From the NCBI RefSeq assembly GCF_002105465.1, contig NZ_NCSQ01000032.1:1-64000 (forward strand): 64,000 nt of DNA, written 5' to 3'. A program made the position numbers and the translations under genes. This document shows positions 37,267-47,095 of this stretch, one piece after another (the stretch's first letter is position 1; each line of letters starts with the position of its first letter). A model generated the notes under the pieces. The model was not told the DNA's origin. It worked only from the letters and a program-made list of their open reading frames with translations, and made no database searches. This DNA comes from Aquidulcibacter paucihalophilus (lineage in GTDB: Bacteria > Pseudomonadota > Alphaproteobacteria > Caulobacterales > Aquidulcibacteraceae).

Positions 37267-39155
37267 GCATCTGCCTCAGCTGGTTGCGGATCTTGGTCTT
37301 GGGCAGGGTCCAAGATGGCCTCATCTGGATCCATGTCGCCAAAGGGCATCGCCCCTTGTTCGGCATGGCTAACGAGTGCACGGAACATGGAGAACATCTC
37401 GCGGCCAAAGCCCCGCGTTACGCCCTCCACCACTTGGGTGTCGACTTCGCGCTTTTGCCAAATTTCATCCGGCACCAAGGCATCCAAAGTCCCCGCTTCT
37501 GCGTCAACACGGACCATATCGCCGTCGCGAATCTTCCCAATAAGGCCGCCCAATTTTGATTCAGGGCTCACATGGATCGCCGCCAAAACTTTGCCGGAGG
37601 CACCCGACATCCGGCCATCGGTGACCAAAGCAACCCGGAATCCTCGATCTTGCAAGACGCCCAAGGGCGGGGTTAGCTTGTGCAGCTCTGGCATACCTGT
37701 GGCCGCAGGGCCTTGGCCGCGCACCACGACCACGACATCGCGGTCAAGCTCACCTGCTTTAAAGGCGACATGTAGGCTCGCTTGATCCTTAAAGACCCGT
37801 GCCGGGGCTTCGACGATCCGATGCTCCAGCTTCACGGCAGAAACCTTTACGCAAGCCCGGCCCAGATTGCCCTTTAGGACGCGAAGCCCGCCATCTTTCG
37901 AGAAGGGCTCAGCCACGGAGGCCAAAACCGACGTATCCCCACTGCTTGCGGGGGCTTCTCGCCACTCAAGCCCTGCGTCTGTCAAGAAGGGCTCTTGGGT
38001 ATAGGCTTCAAGGCCTTGGCCCGCGACGGTCGTAACATCGCGATGCAGCAAGCCAGCCTCCAATAATTCGCGGATCAAAAAGCCCATGCCACCGGCGGCG
38101 TGAAAATGGTTCACGTCAGCAATGCCATTGGGATAGACCCGGCACAAAAGTGGGATAACCGACGAGAGATCGTTGAAATCATCCCAATCGACGATCAAGC
38201 CAGCAGCTTGGGCAATGGCCGGAATATGGATCATTTGGTTGGTGGAACCACCTGTGGCGCACAGGCCGATAATCGCGTTTACGATGCTGCGCGCATCAAC
38301 TACATGGCCAATAGGGATATAGCTATCGCCTAATTGGGTGATCTGACTTGCCCGTTTGGCACAGGCTTCTACCAGCGCCGTACGCAAGGGCGTATTGGGA
38401 TTGATGAAGGCCGTCCCCGGCACATGCAGGCCCATAATCTCCATCAGCATTTGGTTTGAATTGGCGGTACCGTAAAAAGTGCAGGTGCCGGGGCTATGAT
38501 AGCTCTGAGATTCAGCTTCCAACAAAGCATCCCGGCCAACTTTGCCTTCAGCAAATAATTGGCGGATGCGGGCCTTCTCAGGATTAGGCAGTCCAGATGG
38601 CATCGGCCCTGCTGGGCAGAAGATCGACGGCAGCCAACCGTGGCGAAGTGCCCCGATCAACAGCCCGGGCACGATCTTGTCGCACACGCCCAGATAAATC
38701 GCGGCATCAAATGTGTCGTGCGACAGGGCAATCGCCGCACCCATGGCAATCGTATCGCGCGAGAAGAGCGACAGCTCCATCCCCTCAAAGCCTTGGGTGA
38801 TACCGTCACACATGGCAGGCACGCCACCGGCCACTTGCGCCGTCGCACCAGCTTTGCGGGCGGCGGACTTGATAATGTCTGGATAGGCGGCCAACGGCTG
38901 ATGGGCTGACAACATGTCATTATAGGCTGTTACGATGCCGATATTGGCCCAACGGCTATGCTTCAACATCTCTTTGTCTTGAAGCGGGCAAGCTGCAAAG
39001 CCATGCGCTTGATTGGCAGCCGCTAGACGCGCGCGCGCCGGATCTGGCGAGCGGCGGGAGTCGATTAAATCCAAATAGCGCTGCCGGCGCGCTTTGGAGC
39101 GCGCCTCAATACGGGCTGTAACGGCTTCGATCGTGGGATGAAGGGACTTTGTCAT
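37263..39155 (-). CDS. edd: 6-phosphogluconate dehydratase
   Basis: This 630-residue dehydratase of the IlvD/Edd family has ADIGIV-type N-terminal [46 protein letters not shown] and [14 protein letters not shown], with the cysteines that hold the 4Fe-4S cluster. It makes KDPG in the Entner-Doudoroff pathway. I use ATG 39155 because GAGAG is then eight bases upstream; ATG 39161 would be too close. It lies between pgl and glk in the operon. Confidence 0.95.
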   Translation of the reverse strand: MTKSLHPTIEAVTARIEARSKARRQRYLDLIDSRRSPDPARARLAAANQAHGFAACPLQDKEMLKHSRWANIGIVTAYNDMLSAHQPLAAYPDIIKSAARKAGATAQVAGGVPAMCDGITQGFEGMELSLFSRDTIAMGAAIALSHDTFDAAIYLGVCDKIVPGLLIGALRHGWLPSIFCPAGPMPSGLPNPEKARIRQLFAEGKVGRDALLEAESQSYHSPGTCTFYGTANSNQMLMEIMGLHVPGTAFINPNTPLRTALVEACAKRASQITQLGDSYIPIGHVVDARSIVNAIIGLCATGGSTNQMIHIPAIAQAAGLIVDWDDFNDLSSVIPLLCRVYPNGIADVNHFHAAGGMGFLIRELLEAGLLHRDVTTVAGQGLEAYTQEPFLTDAGLEWREAPASSGDTSVLASVAEPFSKDGGLRVLKGNLGRACVKVSAVKLEHRIVEAPARVFKDQASLHVAFKAGELDRDVVVVVRGQGPAATGMPELHKLTPPLGVLQDRGFRVALVTDGRMSGASGKVLAAIHVSPESKLGGLIGKIRDGDMVRVDAEAGTLDALVPDEIWQKREVDTQVVEGVTRGFGREMFSMFRALVSHAEQGAMPFGDMDPDEAILDPAQDQDPQPAEADA

Positions 39156-39170
39156 GGTCATCACTCTCAA

Positions 39171-39887
39171 TCAGTCGGCCCACAGTGCAACGCACCGGGC
39201 GCCAGTTGCTTCAATAGCGGCTTTTATGGGCGCATGTGTGACAGGGGCATCCAAGGCTTGTTGAAGGATTTGTTTTTTTTCCGCGCCAAACAGCAAGATC
39301 AGAATTTGTTGCGCTTCGCTGACCACCGGCAACGTCATGGTCATGCGCTCTGAATAGGGTGCGGCCACAGGGGCGAGGCTGGCATCAATAGCCAGAACAG
39401 TGGCCGAACTCGTCGGATCAAGACAGGCAGCCAAATCGGGCGAAGCAGGAAACCACGAAGCTGTATGTGCATCGGGGCCCATGCCAAGTACAATGGCATC
39501 AAAGGGGCGCAGGACCCGATACACCAAATCCAATTCCGCTTCAGCTTGTTTGGGGCTTTCGGTCGGCAATTTCATGCCAAAAATTGTGACGCCCTTCGCC
39601 GGAGCAAAGGCCCGCTCAATCATTGCCTGATTAGAGCCTGGATGATCCAGATCAACCCAACGGTCATCGACCAACGCAATATCGACCTGCGACCAGTTAA
39701 GGTCCTTTGCGGCAAAGGCGCGATAGGCAGGTTCAGGGCTCGAGCCACCCGACAAAGCCATGCGCGCCCGCCGCCCCAGGGCATGGGCCTCGCGCACAGC
39801 AGCTTCCAGCGCATCGGCCAGCGCCGCTTCGGCTGCTGGTCGGCTTGCAAAGCTCAAAAGTGGAAAGGTTGTCACGCTGGCGGTCAT
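39171..39887 (-). CDS. pgl: 6-phosphogluconolactonase
   Basis: This 238-residue SugI-family protein has MALSGGSSPEPAYRAFA, VDIALVDDRWV, SNQAMIERAF and IVLGMGPDAHTASWFP, the lactonase signatures. ATG 39887 overlaps the zwf stop (ATGA) and has GGCGGGA upstream; ATG 39902 is an alternative that adds five residues. It hydrolyses 6-phosphogluconolactone made by Zwf. Confidence 0.93.
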   Translation of the reverse strand: MTASVTTFPLLSFASRPAAEAALADALEAAVREAHALGRRARMALSGGSSPEPAYRAFAAKDLNWSQVDIALVDDRWVDLDHPGSNQAMIERAFAPAKGVTIFGMKLPTESPKQAEAELDLVYRVLRPFDAIVLGMGPDAHTASWFPASPDLAACLDPTSSATVLAIDASLAPVAAPYSERMTMTLPVVSEAQQILILLFGAEKKQILQQALDAPVTHAPIKAAIEATGARCVALWAD

Positions 39888-41350
39888 ATCAGGTCCCGCC
39901 ATTTGCGCCCGTCACGATCCATCAACAACGCGGCCTGCAGCGGGCCATCGCTGCCAGAGGCATAGGGATCAGGCTGGGTGCCCGCACTTTCCCACGCCGC
40001 AATCACTTGATCCACCCAAGCCCAGGCCGACTCCACTTCATCCTTACGCATAAAGAGCGACAAGTTCCCACGCACGACATCCATCAACAAACGCTCATAA
40101 GCATCGGGATAGCGCAAGGTAAACGCCGTCTCATAGGATAAGTCGAGCGGCACGGATTTGACACGCAAACCGCCAGGACCTGGTTCCTTGATTTGCAACC
40201 ACATCTCCATGCCTTCATCTGGCTGGAGGCGCATAACAAGTTGGTTGGGCTCCCCGTTGCCTCCAAAGAGGCTATGGGGAGGTGGGCGGAAGGTCACGAC
40301 AATCTCTGACCGGCGCGAGGGTAAACGCTTGCCCGTGCGGAGATAAAATGGCACGCCAGACCAGCGCCAATTGGCAATCTCGGCCTTCAAAGCAACATAG
40401 GTCTCGGTCGAACTTGTCCGGTCAGGACCCAAATCTTCCAAATAGCCCTTCACAGCCTCATTCTCGACGAGGCCGGCGCGATACTGGCCGCGCACGCTGT
40501 GGCTGGCGATATCAGCTGGCCCAATGGGCACAAGCGCCTGTAGCACTTTGATCTTCTCGGTACGAATGGCATCGGCATCGACTGAATTGGGCGGTTCCAT
40601 CGCCACCAAGCATAAAAGCTGGAGCAAGTGGTTCTGCACCATGTCGCGCATGGCACCAGATTTGTCATAATAATCGCCACGGCTGCCGACACCGATCGTC
40701 TCAGCCACCGTGATTTGCACATGGTCAATCGCCGCCCGCGACCATACCGGCTCAAACAACGCATTCGCAAAGCGCAAGACTAAAAGATTCTGGACTGTCT
40801 CTTTCCCCAAATAATGATCAATGCGGTAGACGCGATCTTCAGAGAAGACCTCTGCCACGGCATCATTGATCGCTTTGGCCGACATCAAATCCCGGCCCAA
40901 AGGCTTTTCCAACACCACACGTGAAGCAGGCGACACAAGGCCAGCATCGCGCAACTGGGCGCAAATGCCGCCGAAAACCGATGGCGGCGTGGAGAGATAA
41001 AAGACGCGCACCTTATCTTCGCCACCTGCTAACGATTGCACGAGATGGTCCCACGGACCATCGGCCTTAGTGGCATCAAGCGCCACATAATCGATCAAGG
41101 CCAAGAAGGCCTGAAACTCAGCAGACGACGGATCGCCCTTGGCCAAATTGGCAAAACCCTCACTGACGGACTTGCGGAAGGCTTCCTTGGTCATGGCTTG
41201 ACGGGCCACGCCAACAATACGGCTATCGGTTGGAATCTGGCCGTCCTTGAAGCGGTGGAACAGAGACGGGAACAGCTTCCGCAGCGCTAAATCCCCAGAT
41301 GCACCGAAAACAACCAAATCAAAACTGGGGACGGGGACGAATTCAGCCAT
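39884..41350 (-). CDS. zwf: Glucose-6-phosphate 1-dehydrogenase
   Basis: This 488-residue enzyme has the NADP motif FGASGDLALRKLFPSL and the signature YRIDHYLGKETVQNLLVLR containing the substrate lysine and catalytic histidine region. ATG 41350 is preferred to 41371 because GGAGCG lies eight bases upstream. It oxidises glucose-6-phosphate. The 73-base gap to the amylase gene has no evident terminator, so it can be read from the mal promoter. Confidence 0.95.
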   Translation of the reverse strand: MAEFVPVPSFDLVVFGASGDLALRKLFPSLFHRFKDGQIPTDSRIVGVARQAMTKEAFRKSVSEGFANLAKGDPSSAEFQAFLALIDYVALDATKADGPWDHLVQSLAGGEDKVRVFYLSTPPSVFGGICAQLRDAGLVSPASRVVLEKPLGRDLMSAKAINDAVAEVFSEDRVYRIDHYLGKETVQNLLVLRFANALFEPVWSRAAIDHVQITVAETIGVGSRGDYYDKSGAMRDMVQNHLLQLLCLVAMEPPNSVDADAIRTEKIKVLQALVPIGPADIASHSVRGQYRAGLVENEAVKGYLEDLGPDRTSSTETYVALKAEIANWRWSGVPFYLRTGKRLPSRRSEIVVTFRPPPHSLFGGNGEPNQLVMRLQPDEGMEMWLQIKEPGPGGLRVKSVPLDLSYETAFTLRYPDAYERLLMDVVRGNLSLFMRKDEVESAWAWVDQVIAAWESAGTQPDPYASGSDGPLQAALLMDRDGRKWRDLI

Positions 41351-41423
41351 CAGTGCGCTCCATTGGAACATCAGGGTTAAAGGGATTTGTCACAAGATAC
41401 AGCGCCAAATCAGTGTTTTTACT

Positions 41424-43124
41424 TCAAGGACGTGCAGCAGCCCCAGATGTTTGGATTCGCACAATACCCGTACTCAAGGGCGGCAGGTCGATTGTAAGCC
41501 CTGATGCGCTGGTCTGCACCTGAATGTCACCAATCACGCGTTCAGCGTCAGTCAATTCCACTTCCGATAACGCGCTTGGGGTTACGCTGATCGTCCGAGG
41601 CAGATCAGAAACATTCATCACAAACACAAATTTCTCCGCGCCCAGCGTCTTCAGATCCACATAGAGATGCTGATCCGAATAGAGATGGGTCCGCGCACCG
41701 GCATAAAGAGCGGGGCTGACCTTACGTAAGGCCATTAACTCGGTCAGGTAGTCGCGCAGTGCAAGCGCTTTAGGCAGAACTTCCCTGTCTTTGGCATTGA
41801 TACCGGGCAATTTGACCATATTTCGAGCAATGTGGTCATCACATTTCTGAAGCTCGCCGCAATTCTGGCGGATTTTCAACGAGAAGCCGGCAACTTCGGC
41901 CCCCACTTCTTCGCCATAATAAGTTGTGATCGGGCCGGACCATGCCGCCATAAAGGTGAAGGCCAAGCGGTGGCGAGCCCAATAAGCTTCTGACCTAGGC
42001 CCCCCCTTCCCGGCCCGCTGGATCAGATCGCCAAAGCGCACCAAATCATGATTGCCCAGCATCAGATTCATGATGGCGTGATCTGGATAGCTCGCATGGG
42101 CCCCCATGGCCCAGGCTTCTTGTAAGGTCGCCGCCGGCTTGCCCTTGGTACCATCCTCCCCTGTCGCGAGGATTTGGACCAAAGCATAACGGGTGGGAAA
42201 ATCAAACGCGCTGGGCAAGGCAGGCTCTTGCGTCGTACCGAGGGACGCGCGAATCCGTTCTGCGGTGCCCCAAATCTCGCCCACCACATAGCCCAGCCTG
42301 CCTTGATCCTTAGACGCTGCAGAGATGGATTTCACCAGCCGCGCCAAGGGGCGATTGGGAACTTGATAGGCTTGATCAAGACGCCAACCATCTATCCCAT
42401 ACACATCAATCCAATAGCGGGCGACTTCATCATAAAAGGCCAGAGACTTGGGATTATCAAAGTCCACCACTTCGCCGGGATAAGTCGTAGGATTGTTGAA
42501 ATAGTCATCAGGGCGCCTTGAGGCGGCGGGCACAAGACCCGATGGCGAGGGCGTCACATTGCCCTTATGGTGGCCAAAAACGCCATCGAAGATAATTCTT
42601 AGATCTCGCAGACGGGCAGCAGCGATTAGATCGCGCACATCTTGGGCCGTTCCAAACTGCGGATCGACTTTAAAATAGTCACGCGGATAATAGCCCGTGC
42701 CGTCAAGGCGGGGATTGACTACTTTCTCACCAGAATGGCGGTGTTGGGGGCTGCCCGCGGCACTGTCAAAAATCGGTGTCAGCCAAACTGCGTTAAAGCC
42801 CATGGCCTTAATGCCATCCAGCGCTTGGATCACGCCTTTGATGTCACCGGTATGGGGACCCGGGCCATAGCCGCCAATTGGATTATGCTCTGGCGAACCA
42901 TCAACAAAGGTGCCGACCATGATTTGATAGAGGCGCAGCTCACAAAAGGGGCTACCCCCCCGATTACACGGCAAGCGGGCTTCGGTCTCGCCCATGGGGG
43001 CAGATATGACAGTCGGGGCTACAGCTGGCTTTGCCGCAACAGCACCAGCCGCGACACATGCCGCACCCGCCATCGCAATAATAGAAAAGCGCAGCGCCTC
43101 GCCTATCCAAGCCCGAAACGCCAT
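41424..43124 (-). CDS. Periplasmic GH13 alpha-amylase-family enzyme
   Basis: This 566-residue protein has an N-terminal signal (hydrophobic FSIIAMAGAACVAAGAVAA) and a GH13 catalytic barrel. AVWLTPIFD, IIFDGVFGHH, the nucleophile aspartate in GIDGWRLDQAYQVP, the acid in YVVGEIWG and LMLGNHDLVRF give a full active site. The sequence resembles cyclomaltodextrinase or alpha-glucosidase-like members. It overlaps or abuts malG (stop at 43129), so periplasmic cleavage of maltodextrins is coupled to import. ATG 43124 is chosen; a GTG at 43145 would overlap malG more. Confidence 0.87.
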   Translation of the reverse strand: MAFRAWIGEALRFSIIAMAGAACVAAGAVAAKPAVAPTVISAPMGETEARLPCNRGGSPFCELRLYQIMVGTFVDGSPEHNPIGGYGPGPHTGDIKGVIQALDGIKAMGFNAVWLTPIFDSAAGSPQHRHSGEKVVNPRLDGTGYYPRDYFKVDPQFGTAQDVRDLIAAARLRDLRIIFDGVFGHHKGNVTPSPSGLVPAASRRPDDYFNNPTTYPGEVVDFDNPKSLAFYDEVARYWIDVYGIDGWRLDQAYQVPNRPLARLVKSISAASKDQGRLGYVVGEIWGTAERIRASLGTTQEPALPSAFDFPTRYALVQILATGEDGTKGKPAATLQEAWAMGAHASYPDHAIMNLMLGNHDLVRFGDLIQRAGKGGPRSEAYWARHRLAFTFMAAWSGPITTYYGEEVGAEVAGFSLKIRQNCGELQKCDDHIARNMVKLPGINAKDREVLPKALALRDYLTELMALRKVSPALYAGARTHLYSDQHLYVDLKTLGAEKFVFVMNVSDLPRTISVTPSALSEVELTDAERVIGDIQVQTSASGLTIDLPPLSTGIVRIQTSGAAARP

Positions 43125-43128
43125 CCGA

Positions 43129-44007
43129 TTAGCCCTTGACGCCACCGGCGGTTAGGCCCGATACAAGGAAACGCTGCAACATCAAGAACAAAAGAACCAC
43201 CGGCAGGGACACCAGAATAGAGCCCGCCGCGAAATAGCCCCATTGCGAGGAATATTCGCTCACAAAGAAGCGCAATCCGACAGGGGCTGTATATAGCGCC
43301 TCTTCATCCATGAATGTGGCAGCCAGAATAAACTCATTCCACGCCGTCATAAAGCTGAAGAGAGCCGTTACGGCGACGGCTGGGCGGGCCAACGGCAAGA
43401 CGATTTGGAAGAAAATGCGCGAGGGCGAACAGCCATCCATAATCGCGCTTTCTTCAATCTCAATCGGGATTGAGTCGAAATAGCCCTTAAGCATCCAGAC
43501 GCAGAAAGGAATGGCGGTGACCGAATAAACAATCACCAGCGCCCAAACCGAGTTATCAAGATCAAGCCAATCCACAATGATCACATAAAGCGGGATCAGC
43601 ATCAAAGTACCTGGAAACATTTGCGTGACCAAGAACAGGGTCATGCCAAATTCGCGGCCCTTAAAGCGGAATCGCGAGAAGGCGTATCCAGCCGAACACG
43701 CCAAGGCGACCCCAAAGACGGTGGTAAGCGCCGCCACCAATAAGCTGTTCAGCATCCATTTGAGGAAGGGCTGATCCCGCAGCACGCCGACAAAATTCTC
43801 CATCGACCATTGCGCGGGAACCGGCGTTGCCGCCCGCATCCGATCCCAGAAGCCAGGGTTGGCCGGCAGGTCTGCAAGGCCAATGTTTTGAGTGCCCGAG
43901 AACGCCAAAGCAAACACCCAGAAGATTGGGTAAAGCGCCAACAAAGTGATGAGGATGAGAATGGGGTGCAGCCACAAAGGCGCGCGCTTTTGATCGGATG
44001 ACGTCAT
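43129..44007 (-). CDS. malG: Maltose/maltodextrin ABC permease MalG-like
   Basis: This 292-residue inner-membrane protein has six predicted helices and the EAA loop EIEESAIMDGCSPSRIFFQI that docks on MalK. Large N-terminal helix starts PILILITLLALYPIFWV. AWNEFILAATFM and SILVSLPVVLLFLMLQRFLVSGL-type C-terminus match MalG. ATG 44007 overlaps the malF stop by four bases. Confidence 0.92.
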   Translation of the reverse strand: MTSSDQKRAPLWLHPILILITLLALYPIFWVFALAFSGTQNIGLADLPANPGFWDRMRAATPVPAQWSMENFVGVLRDQPFLKWMLNSLLVAALTTVFGVALACSAGYAFSRFRFKGREFGMTLFLVTQMFPGTLMLIPLYVIIVDWLDLDNSVWALVIVYSVTAIPFCVWMLKGYFDSIPIEIEESAIMDGCSPSRIFFQIVLPLARPAVAVTALFSFMTAWNEFILAATFMDEEALYTAPVGLRFFVSEYSSQWGYFAAGSILVSLPVVLLFLMLQRFLVSGLTAGGVKG

Positions 44008-45809
44008 TTGTTATTGGCCTCCGTGGCAGAAGTCGCGCGGATCTGGAACACGCCATAAATCAACAGGATCAAGAAAATCACGACCGAATAAGCGGCGGCA
44101 TAGCCGTATCGATATTCCTCAAACGCGATGCGGTACGCCCGTGTCACAAGGATTTCGTTGGCCCCAGAAGGCTGCCCAGCGCTCACCAGATAGATCACAT
44201 TGAACATATTAAATGTCCACACAACCGAGACGATGATGGCAGGCAGAAGGGCGGGTCGCAGGCTGGGCAAGGTAATCAGCCAGAATTGTTGCCAGGGTGA
44301 TGCCCCATCAATGCGGGCCGCTTCATACATATCTTCATCCACCGCCTGAAGCGCGCCGAGTGCGACCACCATCATGAAGGGGAAGGACAGCCACGCGTTG
44401 GTGGCAAGGCCGGTGATAAAGCTCGGCCCCACGCTATCAAACCATTGAACGGGTTGGCCGCCAAAGGCTTGGATGGCTTGGTTGATCGCGCCAAATTGTG
44501 GGTGGAACATGCCCTTCCAAGTCAAAGCCGTGATGTAATTGGGAATAGCCCAAGGCAGGATCAGAAGTGTGCGATAGATCGCAACCCCGCGCAGGCCTTT
44601 GATATTGAGCAGAAGTGCCATCCCAAGGCCAATCGCCACCCCCAAAACGACATTGGAGACCGTCCAAACAATCGTGACGCCCAAGGTCCAATAGAAGTTC
44701 TGATAGTTAAAGGCCGCTCCATTGCCGCCGAAATTAAAGTCACCCAAAATGCTGGCATAATTGGCAAACCCAACCCAGCGATCACTCCAGCTTGCGCCTT
44801 GGTTCAATAAGGTCGTGTCGGTGAAGGATAGAATAAAGCCATAGAAGAAGGGGAAGAAGGCCAGTGCCAACATGCCAATCAAGGCGGGTGCCACATAGGC
44901 ATAAGCGGTTGGGTTTTCTGTGAGCGCCCGCCACGTTGCAGATGCTGCTCCGAAACTGATGAAGCCGCCAATCAAGGCACCAAGCCCACCCAAAAACAGA
45001 AGCGAGGTGTTTAGCGCCGCCCCGTCCACCGCGCCTGCAACGACAGCCGAGTCCAACCGCGCAACATCACCGGCAAGTGTTAGGCCGTTGCTGGCGGCTA
45101 CCGCCCGCATTGCCTCATCGACCGCGCGGGCCGTGCTGTTCAGATTGTCGAGAAGAAGTTGCGAGGTCGTGGCCAGATTAGCTCCCGTGAACTGGCCCAG
45201 AACAAAGGCAACGCCCAGCGGCAAAGCCAAACCCGCCCAAGCGCCGAGCTTTGGCTGAACGAGGGCCAGGCCAGCAAGCACCAGAATGCCGAGGCCGATC
45301 GCCCCCCATTGTAGCGGGGAAATGAGCGCTGGACCTGACGTTTTCGACGTCTGGACAATCTCCACCATGCCAACGCGCTGGCCAGCCACGACCAAAGGCG
45401 CAGCCGCATGGGCACCTAAGGCCTCTGGCTTGAGCTTTGCCCCTTCCATGGGAAGGCCAAGGATCAAATCATATAATGGCTTTTCGTTTAGATTTAGCGG
45501 ACGGGGCGCAGCTTCACCGGGCCAATTGCTGGCGGCCAATTGCTTGCCGTTTCGCATGACAAGACGATAGCGATCGCCGTCCCGGCCAGAGCGCTTGAGC
45601 ACATCGGCCATCATAACGCCAATTGTTTGGTCGCTAAGCCCTGCAGTCAGGCCCGCCGAACCCAACTTTGCCAAATCAGACGCCGTGACCAATGCAACCG
45701 CACCCGACGCCGCTTCATCGCGATGTTGGGCTGCTTGCTGCAGGAAGAACACGGCCCCAGAAATGACCATCAGGAGGGCGAAGAAGATCGCGCTTAAATT
45801 ACGTTTCAT
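44004..45809 (-). CDS. malF: MalF-like ABC permease with a long N-terminal extension
   Basis: The C-terminal half (about 300-601) is a normal MalF permease with helices from YVAPALIGMLALAFFPFF on and the EAA loop YEAARIDGASPWQQFWLITL. The first 300 residues are unusual: helix 1 (7-24), a soluble segment (25-160) resembling a small extracytoplasmic sensor domain (YRLVMRNGKQLAASNWPG, PLVVAGQRVGMVEIVQ), two helices (about 165-205), a second loop (210-262) and another helix (268-290). E. coli MalF is 514 residues with its large loop elsewhere. It overlaps malE and malG by four bases each. Confidence 0.88.
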   Translation of the reverse strand: MKRNLSAIFFALLMVISGAVFFLQQAAQHRDEAASGAVALVTASDLAKLGSAGLTAGLSDQTIGVMMADVLKRSGRDGDRYRLVMRNGKQLAASNWPGEAAPRPLNLNEKPLYDLILGLPMEGAKLKPEALGAHAAAPLVVAGQRVGMVEIVQTSKTSGPALISPLQWGAIGLGILVLAGLALVQPKLGAWAGLALPLGVAFVLGQFTGANLATTSQLLLDNLNSTARAVDEAMRAVAASNGLTLAGDVARLDSAVVAGAVDGAALNTSLLFLGGLGALIGGFISFGAASATWRALTENPTAYAYVAPALIGMLALAFFPFFYGFILSFTDTTLLNQGASWSDRWVGFANYASILGDFNFGGNGAAFNYQNFYWTLGVTIVWTVSNVVLGVAIGLGMALLLNIKGLRGVAIYRTLLILPWAIPNYITALTWKGMFHPQFGAINQAIQAFGGQPVQWFDSVGPSFITGLATNAWLSFPFMMVVALGALQAVDEDMYEAARIDGASPWQQFWLITLPSLRPALLPAIIVSVVWTFNMFNVIYLVSAGQPSGANEILVTRAYRIAFEEYRYGYAAAYSVVIFLILLIYGVFQIRATSATEANNK

Positions 45810-47092
45810 GCCCGTCCCCCAGCTTGGGAAGCCCGCAAGGCGTTAATGGCTGCTTGCACTTCGGCTTGGCAATCATTCCAAGCCGATTGCGATGTCGTTT
45901 CCATTTTCGTGAAGCGCTTCATGGCTTTATCCGCCGGCGACCAAACCAATGTCATCTCTGGCAAATTGGGCATGGGCACCGCTAAGGCACCTTGGGCCTT
46001 GAAAGCTGAAATGATAGGATCATTTGCGATGGCGGGTACGCGATAGGCCGCCTCTGAAGCAGACAATTGCCCGCCCTTTTGCGCCATAATGGTCGAGCCC
46101 TGCGGCCCGGCCAAAAATTTCGCAAATTGCCAAGCTTCGTGTTCGTCTGCTGTACCGGCGGCCAGATAGATGGCCTCAATGGTCATCCAAGGCCGCATGG
46201 GCTGATTGTTGGCTTCTGAAATCATCGGCAATACCGCAATGCCCAGATCAATGTCCTTGGCCGCTTCGCCCAAAAACCACGGCCCACTCATGACCATGGC
46301 GGCCCGCTCTTCGTTAAATAGCGCCGTCACCAAAGAATTGGCGGGATCATCTGGCAGCAGGTTAAGCTCAGACCGCCATCTACGCACCAAATCAGAAGCT
46401 GCGACATTGGCAGGATCGTTCAGGATCAAGTCGCCCGCCGCATTAAAGGCACCCCCACCAAAGCCATTGGCGATGCCCGCATGGAAGAAATAATCGTCAT
46501 AAGCATAAGCAAAGCCAAACCGACCACGCGCTTTGTCTGTGAGCTTTGTCGCGATCTCAACGAGTTCTTTGGTGGTGCGCGGTGGACTAGGGACTAATCT
46601 TTTGTTGTAGATCAAAGCGGCAGATTTGAAGTTCAATGGCAGCGCATAGGTCACGCCCTTATAGGTCGTAGCGTCCAGCATGCCGGGCAGAAAGCCTTGG
46701 CGATCTTGCTCACTTAAGAAGAAGTCGATGGCCGCGACCGTATTGCCGCTTTCAACCCAACCGCCCATGCGATCATGTGAAAAGATGAAAAGGTCCGGGC
46801 CCTTATTGCGGGGCACCGCCGCTGAAATCTTGTCGGCAAAGGCGTCATTCGGCACCCCGACGCAACGGACAGGACGGGCTTTACCGGCGACCTGGGCAGA
46901 ATAAAGGGCAGCAACTTCTTCCAGCGCGGCCTTCTCGCGACCACGATAAGAATGCCAAACCACCAGAGCATCGCGTTTAGGACCCCCAGATTTGCCACAA
47001 GCGGCCAATATAGCCGTACCGGACAAACCGAGCCCTGCTGCTAGGAATGATCGTTTGGTGGGTGATCCCCCGTGACTTGTCCGCCAAGCCAT
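45806..47092 (-). CDS. malE: Maltose/maltodextrin-binding lipoprotein MalE-like
   Basis: This 428-residue solute-binding protein has a lipoprotein signal with TKRSFLAAGLGLSGTAILAAC, the cysteine being the lipidation site, and family features such as ALVVWHSYRGREKAALEEVA, GPDLFIFSHDRMGGW and MVMSGPWFLGEAAKDID. It captures maltodextrins in the periplasm for MalFGK. The codons for SHGGSPT near its N-terminus contain a 16-base copy of the RepA iteron core (47058-47073). malE overlaps malF by four bases and sits three bases after malK. Confidence 0.92.
   Translation of the reverse strand: MAWRTSHGGSPTKRSFLAAGLGLSGTAILAACGKSGGPKRDALVVWHSYRGREKAALEEVAALYSAQVAGKARPVRCVGVPNDAFADKISAAVPRNKGPDLFIFSHDRMGGWVESGNTVAAIDFFLSEQDRQGFLPGMLDATTYKGVTYALPLNFKSAALIYNKRLVPSPPRTTKELVEIATKLTDKARGRFGFAYAYDDYFFHAGIANGFGGGAFNAAGDLILNDPANVAASDLVRRWRSELNLLPDDPANSLVTALFNEERAAMVMSGPWFLGEAAKDIDLGIAVLPMISEANNQPMRPWMTIEAIYLAAGTADEHEAWQFAKFLAGPQGSTIMAQKGGQLSASEAAYRVPAIANDPIISAFKAQGALAVPMPNLPEMTLVWSPADKAMKRFTKMETTSQSAWNDCQAEVQAAINALRASQAGGRA
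47058..47073 (-). repeat. Iteron-core copy inside malE
   Basis: The minus strand reads ACGGGGGATCACCCAC, identical to 61282-61297 just after repA. See the related finding. Confidence 0.6.
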
Positions 47093-47095
47093 GGG

